Origin: Nematostella vectensis
Taxonomy: Eukaryota > Cnidaria > Anthozoa > Actiniaria > Edwardsiidae
Direction: 5' to 3'
DNA: 64,000 nucleotides
Assembly (NCBI RefSeq): GCF_932526225.1
Contig: NC_064039.1
Coordinates: forward strand, 10,002,139 to 10,066,138
The position numbers were made by a program, and so were the translations under genes. Below are positions 12,018 through 23,938 of this stretch, piece after piece (position 1 is the stretch's first letter; every line of letters begins with the position of its first letter). A model generated the notes under the pieces. The model was not told the origin of the DNA. It saw nothing but the letters and a program-made list of their open reading frames with translations, and made no database searches.

Positions 12018-13899
12018 CACTTCCGCGCATGCGCGCTGGTATTTTCGATAAGGCGCGATAATTCTCTATTTCCCTGTGGAGTTCACTAGTTTGTGGACAT
12101 CGTTTTGTGTTTCCCTTTCATCGCGTAATCGACAGAATACAATGATTGTACCCATTTCCTGTCTTAGGGCTACGCTAATTCGTAATAAACGAGCGATAAA
12201 GTTCATCCAAGAATTGACAATGAATACATGCTTTTTATCCCGTGATATTCCGCGAGTTATGCGCATGCGTCCGTCTAGATCGGAATGATGAATTTATGCA
12301 AATCGGAAACGAAAGTGTTTCCTCTTGCGACAAGTCTAAATTGAAAACCTCGAAAGCGACAGTCGAGAATAAGACGGCGCTATTTAACTGATGGACCGAG
12401 CAAGAATTTGGGAAACTCAAATAAAATTACCATCTGATAAAGACACCATTTGGTCTGCGTTCTCACTCTGGAAAGTTGAGAAAATATCATTTCGAGAGAA
12501 AAGAAGGCTTTAATGAGTATTATTAAAACTGGGAAGCTGAAGTGCTTTGCTGCCTAAGCTTGTTAACACCGATGGATTTGTTTGAAAGCAAAAACTGTCA
12601 CTTTTTCCATTTGAAAACATGGTGGCTCACAATTCAGTGTAGTATCTAGCTTGGGTTATCAATCACGAATATGCAACTGTTAATTCTAGAACTCTTACAA
12701 TAATCTTAAAAAAGGGATAATAAGAAAAAAACACAAGATATCTTATAATTGAAAGCTAATCGTTCCCTGTGGATCTGCCATTGAGATTAAGATTTTTTTT
12801 ATGCTTAATTGCGTCGAGGATTTGTTAAAATCAACCTACATTGCCAATCTTTTTTTACTCGATGATTGGATTTGTTATGATAAAAGATGAAAACACTATA
12901 AGACTATTCTCATCGACAAATCGTTTCCATCACAAAAACACGAAAACAACTATGCGAGAAGAAAGCCATGTTGAAGTCAAAAGTGAACTCGCATTGGCTG
13001 AATAAACATAATCATTGTCTGCAGTTCTTTATAGTAATTCCCTTAGAAGTGAAATTAAATGAAAGTAGTATTATCCACTTCTAGTGATTGGGAGTTGAAA
13101 GTACAGATTTAGCAAAACCACTAATATTTGCCTATTTTAAAAGCAGCGTTGGCGGTGACTCTTTCGTGATCGCGTTAGGGCATCCTTTCAAATAGATGGA
13201 AAATACTAACACATATTGATATAGCTGTACAACTAATATTAAATTTCCTGAAAGTGGATAGGTTTCTGCGTTTGAATCGCATCTCATTATTACGTCATGG
13301 TTACAAAATACCCAAGTTTTATATCGCGAGATAACATAAATAGAGGGTCAATATTTTCGGAAATAATTCTTTCTAGTGATTTAGAACATGCTGGGTCGCA
13401 CCTTACACGCGGTAGGCATCTCCGCAGAATCCGACTTCTAGAAAGAGAGCCCAGTGCGAGACCGCGCCGATTATATAGTCGAACACAATGATTCGATTAT
13501 CCACACTGTCTCTTATCACTGTCAGTTCAAATGCCTTTTATCCGGCGATTAATTAATCGTAATATTCTCCACTAGACAAGCTCCCCTTTGTCGGCTTTTG
13601 TGTTTGTATGTGCGTTTCCAATGCTAGTTTTTGCTATTATAGCTAGCTTTGGAGGTTGATAGTTGTTCCTTATTAAGCTCATTCGACGTCATTCGTTCTT
13701 TTGATTTCTTATCCATTCAGATTTCGGACGCTTTCATGATTGTCAGTTCAGCTTTTACAAAACAAGTCCTTGAAGTGACAGGTTTAACATTTTTCTATAT
13801 TTTGACACGCAATGTAAGAATGGGCTGAAATTCCTAGATTCTCAAGGGCGTGGCACGGATGGAACTGTGTGCACATAAGAGGTAAAACAAGTTATCTAC
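12018..13899. other. No recognised gene
   Basis: Short open frames only. No notable tandem or inverted repeat was seen. Confidence 0.4.
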
Positions 13900-14208
13900 A
13901 GAGTAAATTTTTCAATATTTTGTTCAATTCTATATTTGGGAAAAAATTATTTATTTGCTTAATAGCTTTTTCCATAAATACCAAAATATATGCAAATATA
14001 ATAAAAATGTTCTAAGTTATGTAATATTAAACGGTAGAAAAATGTCCTCTTTATTCGGAGTTTACTTTCTAATATTTTGTTTACTTCTAAATTTAGTAAA
14101 AATCATTTATTTGCTTAATTTTGCCATAAATAAACAAAAATATATGCAGATATAATAAAAAAGTACTAAGTTATGTAACAGTAAACAGTAAAAAATATGA
14201 CCTCTTTT
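13900..14208. repeat. Tandem duplication, 156-bp period, two diverged copies
   Basis: Blocks such as atttatttgcttaat, ccataaata and atatatgca followed by atataataaaa occur twice, 156 bp apart (for example 13951 and 14107). The copies are about 13900-14052 and 14056-14208. Several substitutions and small gaps separate them, so the duplication is not recent. The plus-strand open frame across it is AT-driven. Confidence 0.85.
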
Positions 14209-17200
14209 TTGTCAGGGAAAACTGTCCCCATTGACCAATTACTTGAGAAAATTTGGCGTTTGCAAAGGGCTTGTCTTCTCTAATTAATTATTCTGACCGA
14301 AGGAGCAAGAAGATTAAATAGTTCTTGTCAGCAACATATTTGTTGTTGTTTTCAATTTCCATTACTGGGCGAAAAAATATAAAAAAAAAAGTCTTAAAAT
14401 AAAGGCCAAATAAAGTATAATGCTTCATTTAGCAAACTCAATCGAAATTATCGCAATAGATTTTGGAAATCAGCCGATGGAATTGGATACTTTATCACAA
14501 TTGATACCTTGCTGTGATGTAACAAAATTGCGGCTGGCGATGGGAGTATTCGACCGACCCCACAATCATCCACGAATCAAAACACAGAATTCTTTTTTTT
14601 TTTCGATGGCCGGTGTGCATAATAGTTTAATAGTGTCTGCGATCAAAGGGAATGTGGACCCCTTTTGTTATGTATTTTGTCTTTTTATCATATTACTTGT
14701 AAAACACAAGTACCCATTATATGAAAAGAAGGCGGAATACTATCGATATAAATAAAAATGGGAATTGAGAACGTCTCCGACTTAATAGCCCAATTTTTTC
14801 GAATCTTGAGGTTTAATTAACAGGCCACGATTTCTTAATATTATAAAAATTTAATTTTTCCTTTGAGTTTTTGCTTTTACACTGCAATACATTATCCCCA
14901 TCTTTGCAACAAGAACTCCTCGTCATTGCAGAGGTTCTGATTCTCTAGATTTGCGTCACGAGCCAATCAGATGTTGCCACGTCATAAATTCAATATCGTG
15001 CGATGGCTCACGAAAAAAGGCGACGATTTTACAGTCGAACAGGAAATAGAGTAATAATCCGGGAAAGGAGCGTGAAACGAGAGTGAAAAAATCTTTCAAA
15101 CAGTCTCATTCTTTATGTGATTATAGAATTACAGTATTAGTCCCCGTGTCCGCTGTCTAAAAGTGCAGGCTTACGGGAGAACATTGTGCCATTGAGTCTA
15201 GGAGGGAGAATGGACAGCCTTTTTCAGCTGATCTAGTTATCTGAGAGGACTTAAGAACATTTGATCTTTTAAGCCTAATAAAACATTAGCACTCGGGGGC
15301 GTGGCGCACACACTAGGTACGCTGAAAAGGCTCGATGTCGCTGCACCGCAATTTGCCCCAAGACGTTAAAAACAACAACAAAAACATGAATAGCTACAAC
15401 GAGCGGCGACTTTAGGGAGTTCTGTCCTTATTGATATTATCGAGATTATCACGATTAATTATAAAACGCCGCAAGGCATAGAAAAATGAAATTTGATAGT
15501 GCTGAGTGGATTTAACGAGACCGAAATCGTCAATTTTTCAATTCACGCGGGAGTCACGCTTTGTCTTTTATTATTTGTGGTTTATAATAAATGGTATTAT
15601 TTTCTGTTTGTTTGATTTGCCAAGAAATCACACCGATTAAGAATGCTTTTTTTCCATATTACCTATACATCTAGTTTTTAAGTAACATTTCTTTAAACAA
15701 TATCTGCGCCTCTTGATCTTTTTATCCCTGATATTCTAGCGGAGTATTGAAGTGACCTTTATTCTAGTTTTCATTATACGGCTCCATGTTATAAATATAG
15801 ACGTGTTCTTACCTCTCTTACCTTTCTTCTGGACCAGAACCTCACCGATTTTATCCCTTAACGTGTTGAAACTGTACTGAAACAAACGTTTTCCCACGGT
15901 GCCTTTTATAGGTCTGAAGTAAGTCTTTACTTGTCTTCGAATTTCTAATTATCTGTATGTGACCTCGATAAATAGCTGGCGAGAAGCATCGTGTCGACGT
16001 ATCTAATACGCGCAGATTGCCGCCCGAATAGTACGTGCTTATGAAGGAGATATATTGGAATTAAGTCAAGTGTGTGTCTCAAGGGCCTCTCTACAAAACC
16101 ATTGATCGGTAAGAAGAGTCGCGAAGAAGGCCACTCCTACTAGCTTATTATGTTTGCCTTTTAATTGTGGTCGTTTTAGAAGCATTTCAATATCCCTGAT
16201 TCAAATAAAAAATAATGATAATTTATATTCCTTAAATAGACTTTGCCGACCGCTACTGCAAATATCAAATATTGCATGAAAAGTCTTATATTTGCGTCGG
16301 CTGATTTGGGGAAGCCATTTGCGATATTTTTGATCCGCACTTTTTTTAAATGTTTTTTTTTCTTCGACCTCATCGTTTATTGCATGACAACAATAATAAA
16401 AGTAGGCTGACAGAACCTATTCACATGTGTTGTTATTATAGCAGTGTAGTTACGGGAAGGGGAGGGGAAAAGTAGACTTAATGATGATTAATATACAATA
16501 CCCAAATTTCGAGTCTCTACTTTTTGTTTGAATAACCAGACTCACATTGTGTGATTAATATTGGTTTGTAGCAGAATCAACAATGGGAATTGTCTTGGTC
16601 ATAATTTTACTATTTTATTACATTTTTTTCTCAGTTTAAAATCGAAAAATAAAAATGCTCTGTTGGCGTTTTAAATGAAAGAAAGACTTCTGGTCTCGTA
16701 CACAAGCAACTGTTCATCGTTGAATGCGTATAAAACCTGAAACACGTGCACTATAGTAATATAAAGAAAAAAGAAACAACGTTTTTGTCTTCGTTCCTTC
16801 TTATGGAAAGGATAGCCGTGAGTTTAAGAAACGCGCGTGAGATTTTCCTAAGGACAACTTGAGTTCTGGAATGACATGTAAGAAAATGACCCCCTCGCAC
16901 CCCTAGGAAGTAGGCATGCGTTATCTGTGATCACGTGTAAACTTATCGCTATTATGCAAGGTGACTGAAGTATATTCTGTTGTTCGAGTGTCATAATAAT
17001 AAATTATTCCAGAAGTTTTATGTCCAGAAGAAAGTCCTTAAACTTACCAATATACTCAAAAGCATTTTTTATGTACACTTATTTTAAATAAGGTTGCACT
17101 TGAAGACTTTTTCCTTAACCCGCGGGGTAAGTATCAAATAAAAAAGCAAATATAGGCATAAAAAACAAATTCAGGCTTCAGAAGCTTTAGCATTCGTTTT

Positions 17201-19465
17201 TCTTTGTTCTAAACATTTATACTTATCAGATAGCAGAATTCAACCATTTTACTTTATCCATGAACCCCTGCGGGTTGAGACACGTGGATTCCCCAGCCCC
17301 GTAAAACCTTTGAAAAAGGCGTATACTGTAGATACCTTAGCTATAATTATAGTTAAGGATTCCTTGTTTTACCGACCAAGAATTCACCAACTAGAGGTCC
17401 ATCAAATCCTGCATTCTGATTGGCTCGCTAAGCTGCTAATGGTTTATTAGTTATAGACGGTTAGAAGCGAAATGCTCGGGAAAAATGGCGGCTGAATCGC
17501 GATTTGCAAGTGAGAGACGACTTTTCAACGAAGTAATTTGATTATGCTATCTCAGAAAAAAAAAAGGCAACCAGATATGGAATGATGGGGTTACGTAGGA
17601 TTTTCAAGAGTAAAACCTAACAACAGCACACAATACTTTGGGTTTATCCCCCCGTCATCTTTGTTTTCGGCGAGCTATTTATGATGACCTTGACGGCAGA
17701 TGAGCATTCATGTCAATTGCCTTGTAATTTATATTTGTGCATTTTATTAATTGGCGTGATTTGTTTCTGATGTTATCTTATTTATTGCATTTGTTGTTGT
17801 AGCATCATTTAACAGAATTCTTTTATGATCGATCATCTGATAATCAATTGATAATCGTGATTTCCCGTGCCGCTTTGGTAAACCTTCCAATAAATAAGTA
17901 AAACTGAATATTTGCTTGAAGGATTCAGCCTTTAGGTCGGAAAGGTCTTTAGTTAAGAGTCTTAATCGTTACAGTAAACAAGACGAGGGATGTGTGATCT
18001 GTATTGCTTCCCATACAAGCAAATTAAGAATCTTATTGGAGGTTTATTGGACCTGTTAGAACTCGACTCAAAAGGCCTTTAAGGAATTGACGACACTGTT
18101 TACAATAAGGATTACTGTGGGCGAGGATTATAGAACTTAGTTGCTACATGTTTCTTTTTACCACATTTTCTTTGTAACACAAAGTACACATCAGTAAGAA
18201 TATTTCGTGTTATTCTTGCGATGAATCTAGCAAGTGATTGTGTTGTGGAGTTAATAGTTATTGTGGAAACGTTTTATTTACTCTTGCTGTCTGAGTACCA
18301 GGACAGGACGCTCTTTTGAGAAACAGTATCTTTGAGTCTGTACTGTTCATCGTAGTTTTTACAGTACATAGTAGTATTAATCAAGGTCAATCGTAATATC
18401 ATTTCATTACTTTCATCTCTTAAAACTCTTTGCTAAAAATCTTACGACCTATTACCTCTTTTTTTTATCAGGGCTATATTACTTACCTTTTTCTTGTTTG
18501 GAAATTAGCCTCAGTTCATCCTCTTAAATGCACGTTTAGTCTCATTAGAAGGGACCTTTCCGTGTTAACCTGGTGTTAACTTGCTAAAGAGCCGTGATTA
18601 CTACTCGAGATTATCGCCCGCGCAGTGCAGGCCTCGGATACCGAAGAACTCGTAAGGTTAAGTAAACCTTGGACCATTTGTTTTAGATCACGTTCATCAA
18701 CATAAACTGCTGTCAGAAGACTGTTTGGCTGCGGATCTCTCTGCGTGTTGTTTGTTTAGCTGTCGGCGTTTGTGAGCACGCGTCGTGAAAACGATAACTA
18801 TCTTTTCGGTTTTTGACGCCGCCACAGCTTAAGCTGCCAGCCAGGGAAGCTGAGGCAGGGGAGAGAGGACTGAAGCAGGGGTAAGAGACCGACCATTTGA
18901 TTACTGATGGTGGCTGGGAGGGGGGAATGACCGACAATTTGATATCTGATTTGGGGAGGAAGGGGAGGGGGGGTCTGATGGGGAGCTAGATTTTTCCTAT
19001 TCGAATTCTTAACTTGAACAATTGATTTTCGGTCTTGAGTGTAATTTTGAGCCTAGTGTTCTTTGTTCTAGTTTTGTTATGAGATTGTTTTACGCTCATA
19101 TCTTTTTTCTAACTGTCGTTAGCTCGTCTATTATTTAAAGTCGATCCCTAATCAAGCGCTAGATAAAAAAAAATGTTTGATGTGTGGTCATTTTTGAGAT
19201 TTAAAAAACCCTTTACTTTCTTTCTAGGAGAATAGCTACCATTTTCATTCCCAAATATCTGTGTTATATCCTTTCCCTCCCCTTTTCAATGTATGTATCA
19301 CACCCCAAAAGAAACTAGTTATTTACGTAGTTAGTTACGAATCTCATTAAGAATACCGCACTTCGAAAATAATCACGTCATACGCAGTTCTTATTTTTTA
19401 TTGGTCGCTTGGTCTGGCAGCGTCTACGGTCAGACGGTGAAACAGGTATGAAAAATTAAAATAAA
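14209..19465. other. No recognised gene in about 5.2 kb
   Basis: Mostly AT-rich. A 111-codon ATG frame at 14420-14755 (plus) has ordinary composition in its first half but ends in AT-rich, low-complexity sequence, so it is not called. A near-palindrome of about 24 bp lies at 17335-17358. A purine-rich stretch at 18830-18985 has no other feature. Confidence 0.35.
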
Positions 19466-19623
19466 ATTGTCTTTTAAGTTTTTTTAAACGGCTTTGAGAA
19501 AGCCCAGGGCTAAGGAGTGCAAATCCGTATCTCAGGCGTTTAGATCAGTTTTCCCGTGACTTTCAGTTTTCACGTGACTTCAACCCATTGACGCCTGGCT
19601 TCTTTTGAAGTGAATTTACAAGA
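19466..19623 (+). repeat. 158-bp direct repeat, copy 1
   Basis: Nearly identical to 20112-20269. Both begin attgtcttttaag and end gaagtgaatttacaag. The two copies flank about 490 bp that includes the candidate first exon at 19901. They lack terminal-repeat hallmarks such as a primer-binding site between them, so an LTR interpretation is not supported. Confidence 0.9.
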
Positions 19624-19900
19624 AAAAGTCCGAAAACACCACCACTTTACCTAGTCTTTTCAAAAGTGCTTTCCAGCACTGCTTTTTCTTATGAATATAT
19701 GCAAGCAAAGGGTTTTTTTTTGCTTGGCTTTGCCTGGTTATGGTTCACCACAACTCTCCTAAATGCCCTCTTTTATGTGAATTTAAAGCTTTTTTCATTT
19801 CTATTCTATTTTATATTCTATATTTCTTCTATGGCTTTGGAGTGAAAATACTTTTTACGGGAAGCTCCCAGAATGCTATACAATCTGTAATGATAGCAAG

Positions 19901-19976
19901 ATGGTTCCAGAAGCCTTCAAGGAGTGGGCATTGTGTTTTGAGGCCATGGAAATGGACCTGGAGGATCAGATTAAAG
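19901..19976 (+). CDS. Candidate first coding exon of 25 codons, function unknown
   Basis: The ATG has a favourable context (caag before, G after). It opens a frame rich in charged residues (EAFKEWALCFEAMEMDLEDQ) that reaches a donor-like aaag followed by gtatct after 25 codons plus one base. The codon mix and GC content exceed those of the surrounding AT-rich DNA. It lies between two 158-bp direct repeats. No downstream exon could be identified, and the peptide is too short to assign. Confidence 0.25.
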
Positions 19977-20033
19977 GTATCTTATTGTTCCTTGAGCTGT
20001 GTTTGTGATCAGCTTTCCTAATTGTTGTCTTTT

Positions 20034-20385
20034 GAGCGTCTAGTTGAGAGGGCCAATTCTACTGTTTTCCTTTTTTTCGATTTGAAATTTGTCATAAAAA
20101 TCCGAGCTACTATTGTCTTTTAAGTTTTTTTAAACGGCTTTGAGAAAGCCCAGGGCTAAGGAGTGCAAATCCGTATCTCAGGCGTTTAGATCAGTTTTCC
20201 CGTGACTTTCAGTTTTCCCGTGACTTTAACCCATTGACGCCTGGCTTCTTTTGAAGTGAATTTACAAGAGCGTCTAGTTGAGAGGGCCAATTCTACTGTT
20301 TTCCTTTTTTTCGATTTGAAATTTGTCATAAAAATCCGAGCTACTATTGTCTTTTAAGTTTTTTTAAACGGCTTTGAGAAAGCCC
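20034..20385 (+). repeat. Recent tandem duplication, 234-bp period, 1.5 copies
   Basis: Positions 20034-20151 reappear at 20268-20385 with no difference seen. The duplicated unit contains copy 2 of the 158-bp repeat (20112-20269), so a third, partial copy of that repeat lies at 20346-20385. Identity of the overlap points to a recent event. Confidence 0.9.
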
Positions 20386-20495
20386 TACTATTTGACTATT
20401 TGACTGAAAAGTAGGTTAGTTGCATATTTTCAAGACCATTATACCTCAGACTAATGCCTGAGTATCTTGGTCTCGTGTTTACACCTATTTCAATA

Positions 20496-20715
20496 AAGGT
20501 TGTCAGGGCAAATGGCGATTGGCAAATGGCAGTTCTATGACTGAAAGTAACCATGCGTCTCGAAGAATATCGATAAATCAAAACAACTATCCTTTAAATG
20601 TTACCAATGCTGGCTCTGACATTGCTGTACTTTATTTAACACCTTAATTTTACGATAATTAGTACCCAAAAGCCATTGACCATTTGCCATTCGACATTTG
20701 CACTGACAACCTTTT
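20496..20715. mobile_element. Miniature inverted-repeat element (family G)
   Basis: The left end aaaggttgtcagggcaaatg and the right end catttgcactgacaacc plus ttt are imperfect reverse complements. Complementarity continues into the gattggcaaatggc / gccattcgac region for about 40 bp. There is no coding capacity and no clear target duplication. It is a likely non-autonomous DNA transposon. Confidence 0.65.
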
Positions 20716-21539
20716 GTGAAAAAGGTGTATTTTGCATTTATGAATCTTTTTGGGTTGTGGGTACTTCAAAAAGCCGGTACAGGCCGGTCGAGGTGTCAAT
20801 GTGCTAAACTATAACAGACAATGGACAACAGATCGACACTTTCGTATGAGTAAATCTATCCAAGAAATTCCCTGCAACATTCAGCCACCACTATTATAAT
20901 AATATTAAAATTAAATCAATAATCCAGTGAGAATGGAGTACATTTCGATTAATCATTTTTTATTTTATGTCTCATTCAATATAGTAATCTAAATCGTGTC
21001 TTTATAAAATACTTGTTGCTAAAATACTAATATATTTAAGTTTTCTTTACCTCTACGTAAAGTACGCTTGATAGCTCAGATTTTCCCTTTTGTTTGCTAA
21101 TGTATTAAAATGTTTTATTAGATTGATTTTAAACTTCCCTTTATGTATTCTAGTCAAGCATATACATACATATTTCCGATCCATACGCTATTATGACATT
21201 TAAACCCCGCACAATCAGCTAAAACACACCAACCGCTGGTGAGACGCTGGCGCAACAATGCTGGCGCGGCTTGTACACCATGCTGGATAGTGCTTCTACA
21301 AAGTAGTTCGCTATCATTTTCTTTGTCTTGTCGTCAGCCGAGCGTAGCGGTATCACCATTGCTGTCTGATATTGGCGTTGTTTGCACTAAAACCTAACTT
21401 GACTTGTATATATCCGTGATTTGAACTAAATGAAACATTCACGACACTGTTCAGGCCATGGAGTGATCAAAGAGCAATGATGCTATCGTGAAGACCGTTC
21501 AGCTTTTCTCAGTCTTTTATCTTGAGTAGTCATGCCTGA
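20716..21539. other. No recognised gene
   Basis: AT-rich non-coding sequence without notable repeats. Confidence 0.4.
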
Positions 21540-22095
21540 TAATGATGATGACGATTACAAAATTGATGATCATTTGATATAATGACAAAGATGATAATGA
21601 TTTGATAATAATGATGACAATGACGACGAGAAAGGATATAGTGGCGTTGTGATAATGATGATATCGAAGATGATGATGACGAAGAGGATGATCATTTGAT
21701 AATGATGATGATGACGACGATATAGATGACGATAAATATTATGACTCAGAATAATTATGATATTTATTTATAATTTTTTGATAGTGATGATGACGACAAC
21801 GAAGAAGAAAGATGGTGTGTTAATGATAGCACAACGACAACGGTGATGATTATTTGATAATGATTTTGTCGATGACAACGATTATGATGATGTTGTTGAT
21901 GATGATGATAACGAAGATGATGACGAAGAGGATGATGATGATTTGAAAATGATGACGACGATAAAGATGAAGATGATGACGATAACGACGTTGTCATGTT
22001 AATCATTTTAATCATGATAATGATGATGACGATGATGAAGATGATGATGACATTGGTGATGATGAATTTTATCATATGACGATAATGATAATGGT
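21540..22095. repeat. GAT/GAC-rich degenerate simple-sequence region
   Basis: Imperfect (gat)n, (gac)n and (gaag)n runs interspersed with atttgataatgat. The minus-strand open frame of about 100 codons is Ser/His/Ile-rich and is purely a product of the trinucleotide repeat. Confidence 0.9.
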
Positions 22096-22634
22096 GGTGG
22101 TCACTAACACCTGTTAGTGACTATTTGAGCTTATAATACTTCTCTGAGATATAAAAAAAAATATGGCTATTACAATATTCCTATCAGAGATTACTATAAC
22201 CTCTAAGATATTAAGGATGGCGCTAATATTGATGGTAATGACGACGATCGATTTTTTTTCTGTGGTATCTCTATTTAGCGGCTATTTTCCCAATTCCCTA
22301 AAAAATATCTTATTAAGCGACCACCCTCATTAAGCGTTTATCAGTTGCACTGTCGCCTCTTTAACACTACTAAAAACTCCTAAACTTGCAGCTAATTTTT
22401 TGTGACCTTTTAGGACAAAAAGGTAACTAGTTTACCACAAGCTTCTAATGTAACTTATGACAGTTTTGTTCGCGACGTCCATTCTAATTTATGGCGTATC
22501 TTTTGTTCCATGGTGACCGCTTAATAGAGAAACCAGTATTGCAATTAATCGTATTTGAAGTAAAGATGGATAAACCATTAAGACATCGCCATCCAAGTTG
22601 ATGGCACCCCTTAAGTCGTCTTGTCCTCAAGATT

Positions 22635-23714
22635 TCACACTTTCCGTTCATCCCTGTGTCGCCGGAGCATCTCGACGATACTGGACATCTTGCCATTCTT
22701 CCGTACGTTTTCACTCGAATCCGAATCTCTCGTGATAAACTCGGTCTTTTCACTATTTTTTTTCTGAGTAGAACTCGAACTCCTGAAAGACCCTTCATCC
22801 AAATTTCCCTTACTACAGCAGCTCCTCATCAACTTCAAAAAAGCCGTCCTGTAAGTACGATTTAGGCAAGTATAGATGATCGGATTTAGGCAGCTATTGA
22901 GGTAATGAAGCCATTTGACGCACTGTATCGCCGGCACCATGACCTTGATGTCATACTTCAGCTTGCAGCAAAAAAATAAATAAGTGGAGAAGTTATACAA
23001 GAAGAATGGTCCCCAACAGACAAGAAAGGTACCAATCACAATCGCTATCGTCTTAGCAGCTTTGAGGTCGTGCGCAAAGTTCCCGCCTATCCGCCTCGCC
23101 TGCGATCTTGCAACGTGATAAATCTTAGCGTACATCACAAACATGACCATAAAAGGTATGAAAAAGCTGAGGATGACTACCATAAGTGTGTAGTATTGCT
23201 GGAGGAATTTTGGATCGGCGAATCCGCGCACGAGCGTGATGGCGATCGAGTACACCCACAGCGCGCAGATGAGCGCGATCACACGCGCGTGCGTGAACAC
23301 CTTAGGGTAAGTGAACGGTGCGGTGATTGCCAGCTGTCTGTCAAAGCTAACAGCCACGAGGTTGGTGATGGAGGCGGTGCCAACAAGAATGTCCATACAG
23401 CTCCAGAACGTATATACCTGGTCGCTCAGAACGAGTTTGACGTCACCCAGCTGGTTATTGGTCAGTTGGATGACCAACCAGAAAGGCATAGCGAACAGCG
23501 CGATACAGATATCCGCCAGACTCAGGCTCACGATGAAGTAGTTGCACAGTGTCCTCAGGCTGCGGTTGCTATAGAAACATGCGCATACCATAATATTCCC
23601 GGAGAGGTTAAGGAGGATGAGTAACGCCACGAGGATCGCGCGGACCACATTACTCGCGCTCGTGTTGAACGGGTACGGCGGACGGTCCGTATAGTTAAAT
23701 GACGTCATATTCAT
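22635..23714 (-). CDS. Aminergic-like rhodopsin-class G-protein-coupled receptor, single exon
   Basis: 359 residues with seven hydrophobic segments and no intron. The N-terminus has three N-glycosylation sequons (N2, N7, N17). Class A landmarks are N40 (1.50), D68 (2.50), D125-R126-Q127 (DRQ instead of DRY), W153 (4.50), P187 (5.50), CWGPFF at 233-238 and NPIIY at 277-281. Aminergic marks are D108 aligned at 3.32, the TM6 entry KAAKTIAIVIG, F237/F238, W268 (7.40) and Y271 (7.43). S183 aligns with 5.46, while 5.42/5.43 are valines. Y101 occupies position 3.25 and the short second extracellular loop (about 162-174) has no cysteine, so the usual TM3-loop disulfide is absent. CC at 299-300 is a likely palmitoylation site, followed by a Ser/Lys-rich tail. 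Plasma-membrane receptor; the ligand is probably an amine but cannot be named. The first ATG is used; a second lies two codons on. Confidence 0.93.
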   Translation of the reverse strand: MNMTSFNYTDRPPYPFNTSASNVVRAILVALLILLNLSGNIMVCACFYSNRSLRTLCNYFIVSLSLADICIALFAMPFWLVIQLTNNQLGDVKLVLSDQVYTFWSCMDILVGTASITNLVAVSFDRQLAITAPFTYPKVFTHARVIALICALWVYSIAITLVRGFADPKFLQQYYTLMVVILSFFIPFMVMFVMYAKIYHVARSQARRIGGNFAHDLKAAKTIAIVIGTFLVCWGPFFLYNFSTYLFFCCKLKYDIKVMVPAIQCVKWLHYLNSCLNPIIYTCLNRTYRTAFLKLMRSCCSKGNLDEGSFRSSSSTQKKNSEKTEFITRDSDSSENVRKNGKMSSIVEMLRRHRDERKV

Positions 23715-23938
23715 GATGACGTTACTGCGTGGTTATCCTGGAAACGTAAAGAAGTTTTTTTCAGTGAGGGAATTCACTGTAGATCAAAGTAAGTAAACTT
23801 AGCAGTATTGACTAAAATTACATAACTACCGGACCATCTCGTAAGCGAAAGATGTATGTTTAAGTACGTGTTCAAATAACGTCACATTTGTAAAACGTCA
23901 GCGGACTAAGAGAGGACTAAGAGGACGTAAATGACGTC
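23700..23938 (-). promoter_or_regulatory. Cluster of CRE-like TGACGT/ACGTCA motifs at the receptor start
   Basis: Five six-base CRE cores lie within 240 bp: a full palindromic TGACGTCA at 23700-23707 (inside codons 3-5), then 23717-23722, 23879-23884, 23895-23900 and 23932-23938 (TGACGTC). About 0.1 would be expected by chance in this length. CREB/ATF-family proteins bind such sites, so cAMP-linked control of the receptor is plausible but inferred. No TATA box was assigned. Confidence 0.4.

Noticed and set aside
14420-14755. 111-codon ATG frame
   Set aside because: First half looks protein-like, but there is no domain, splice support or conservation evidence, and the end is AT-driven.
19466-20269. 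Two 158-bp direct repeats as solo-LTR pair of a small retroelement
   Set aside because: No primer-binding site, polypurine tract, protein or TG..CA ends between or at the repeats.
21764-22075. 103-codon Ser/His/Ile-rich minus-strand frame
   Set aside because: Produced by the GAT/GAC-rich simple sequence.
23070-23624. 184-codon plus-strand frame opposite the receptor
   Set aside because: Shadow of the receptor coding sequence on the other strand; charged, low-complexity translation.
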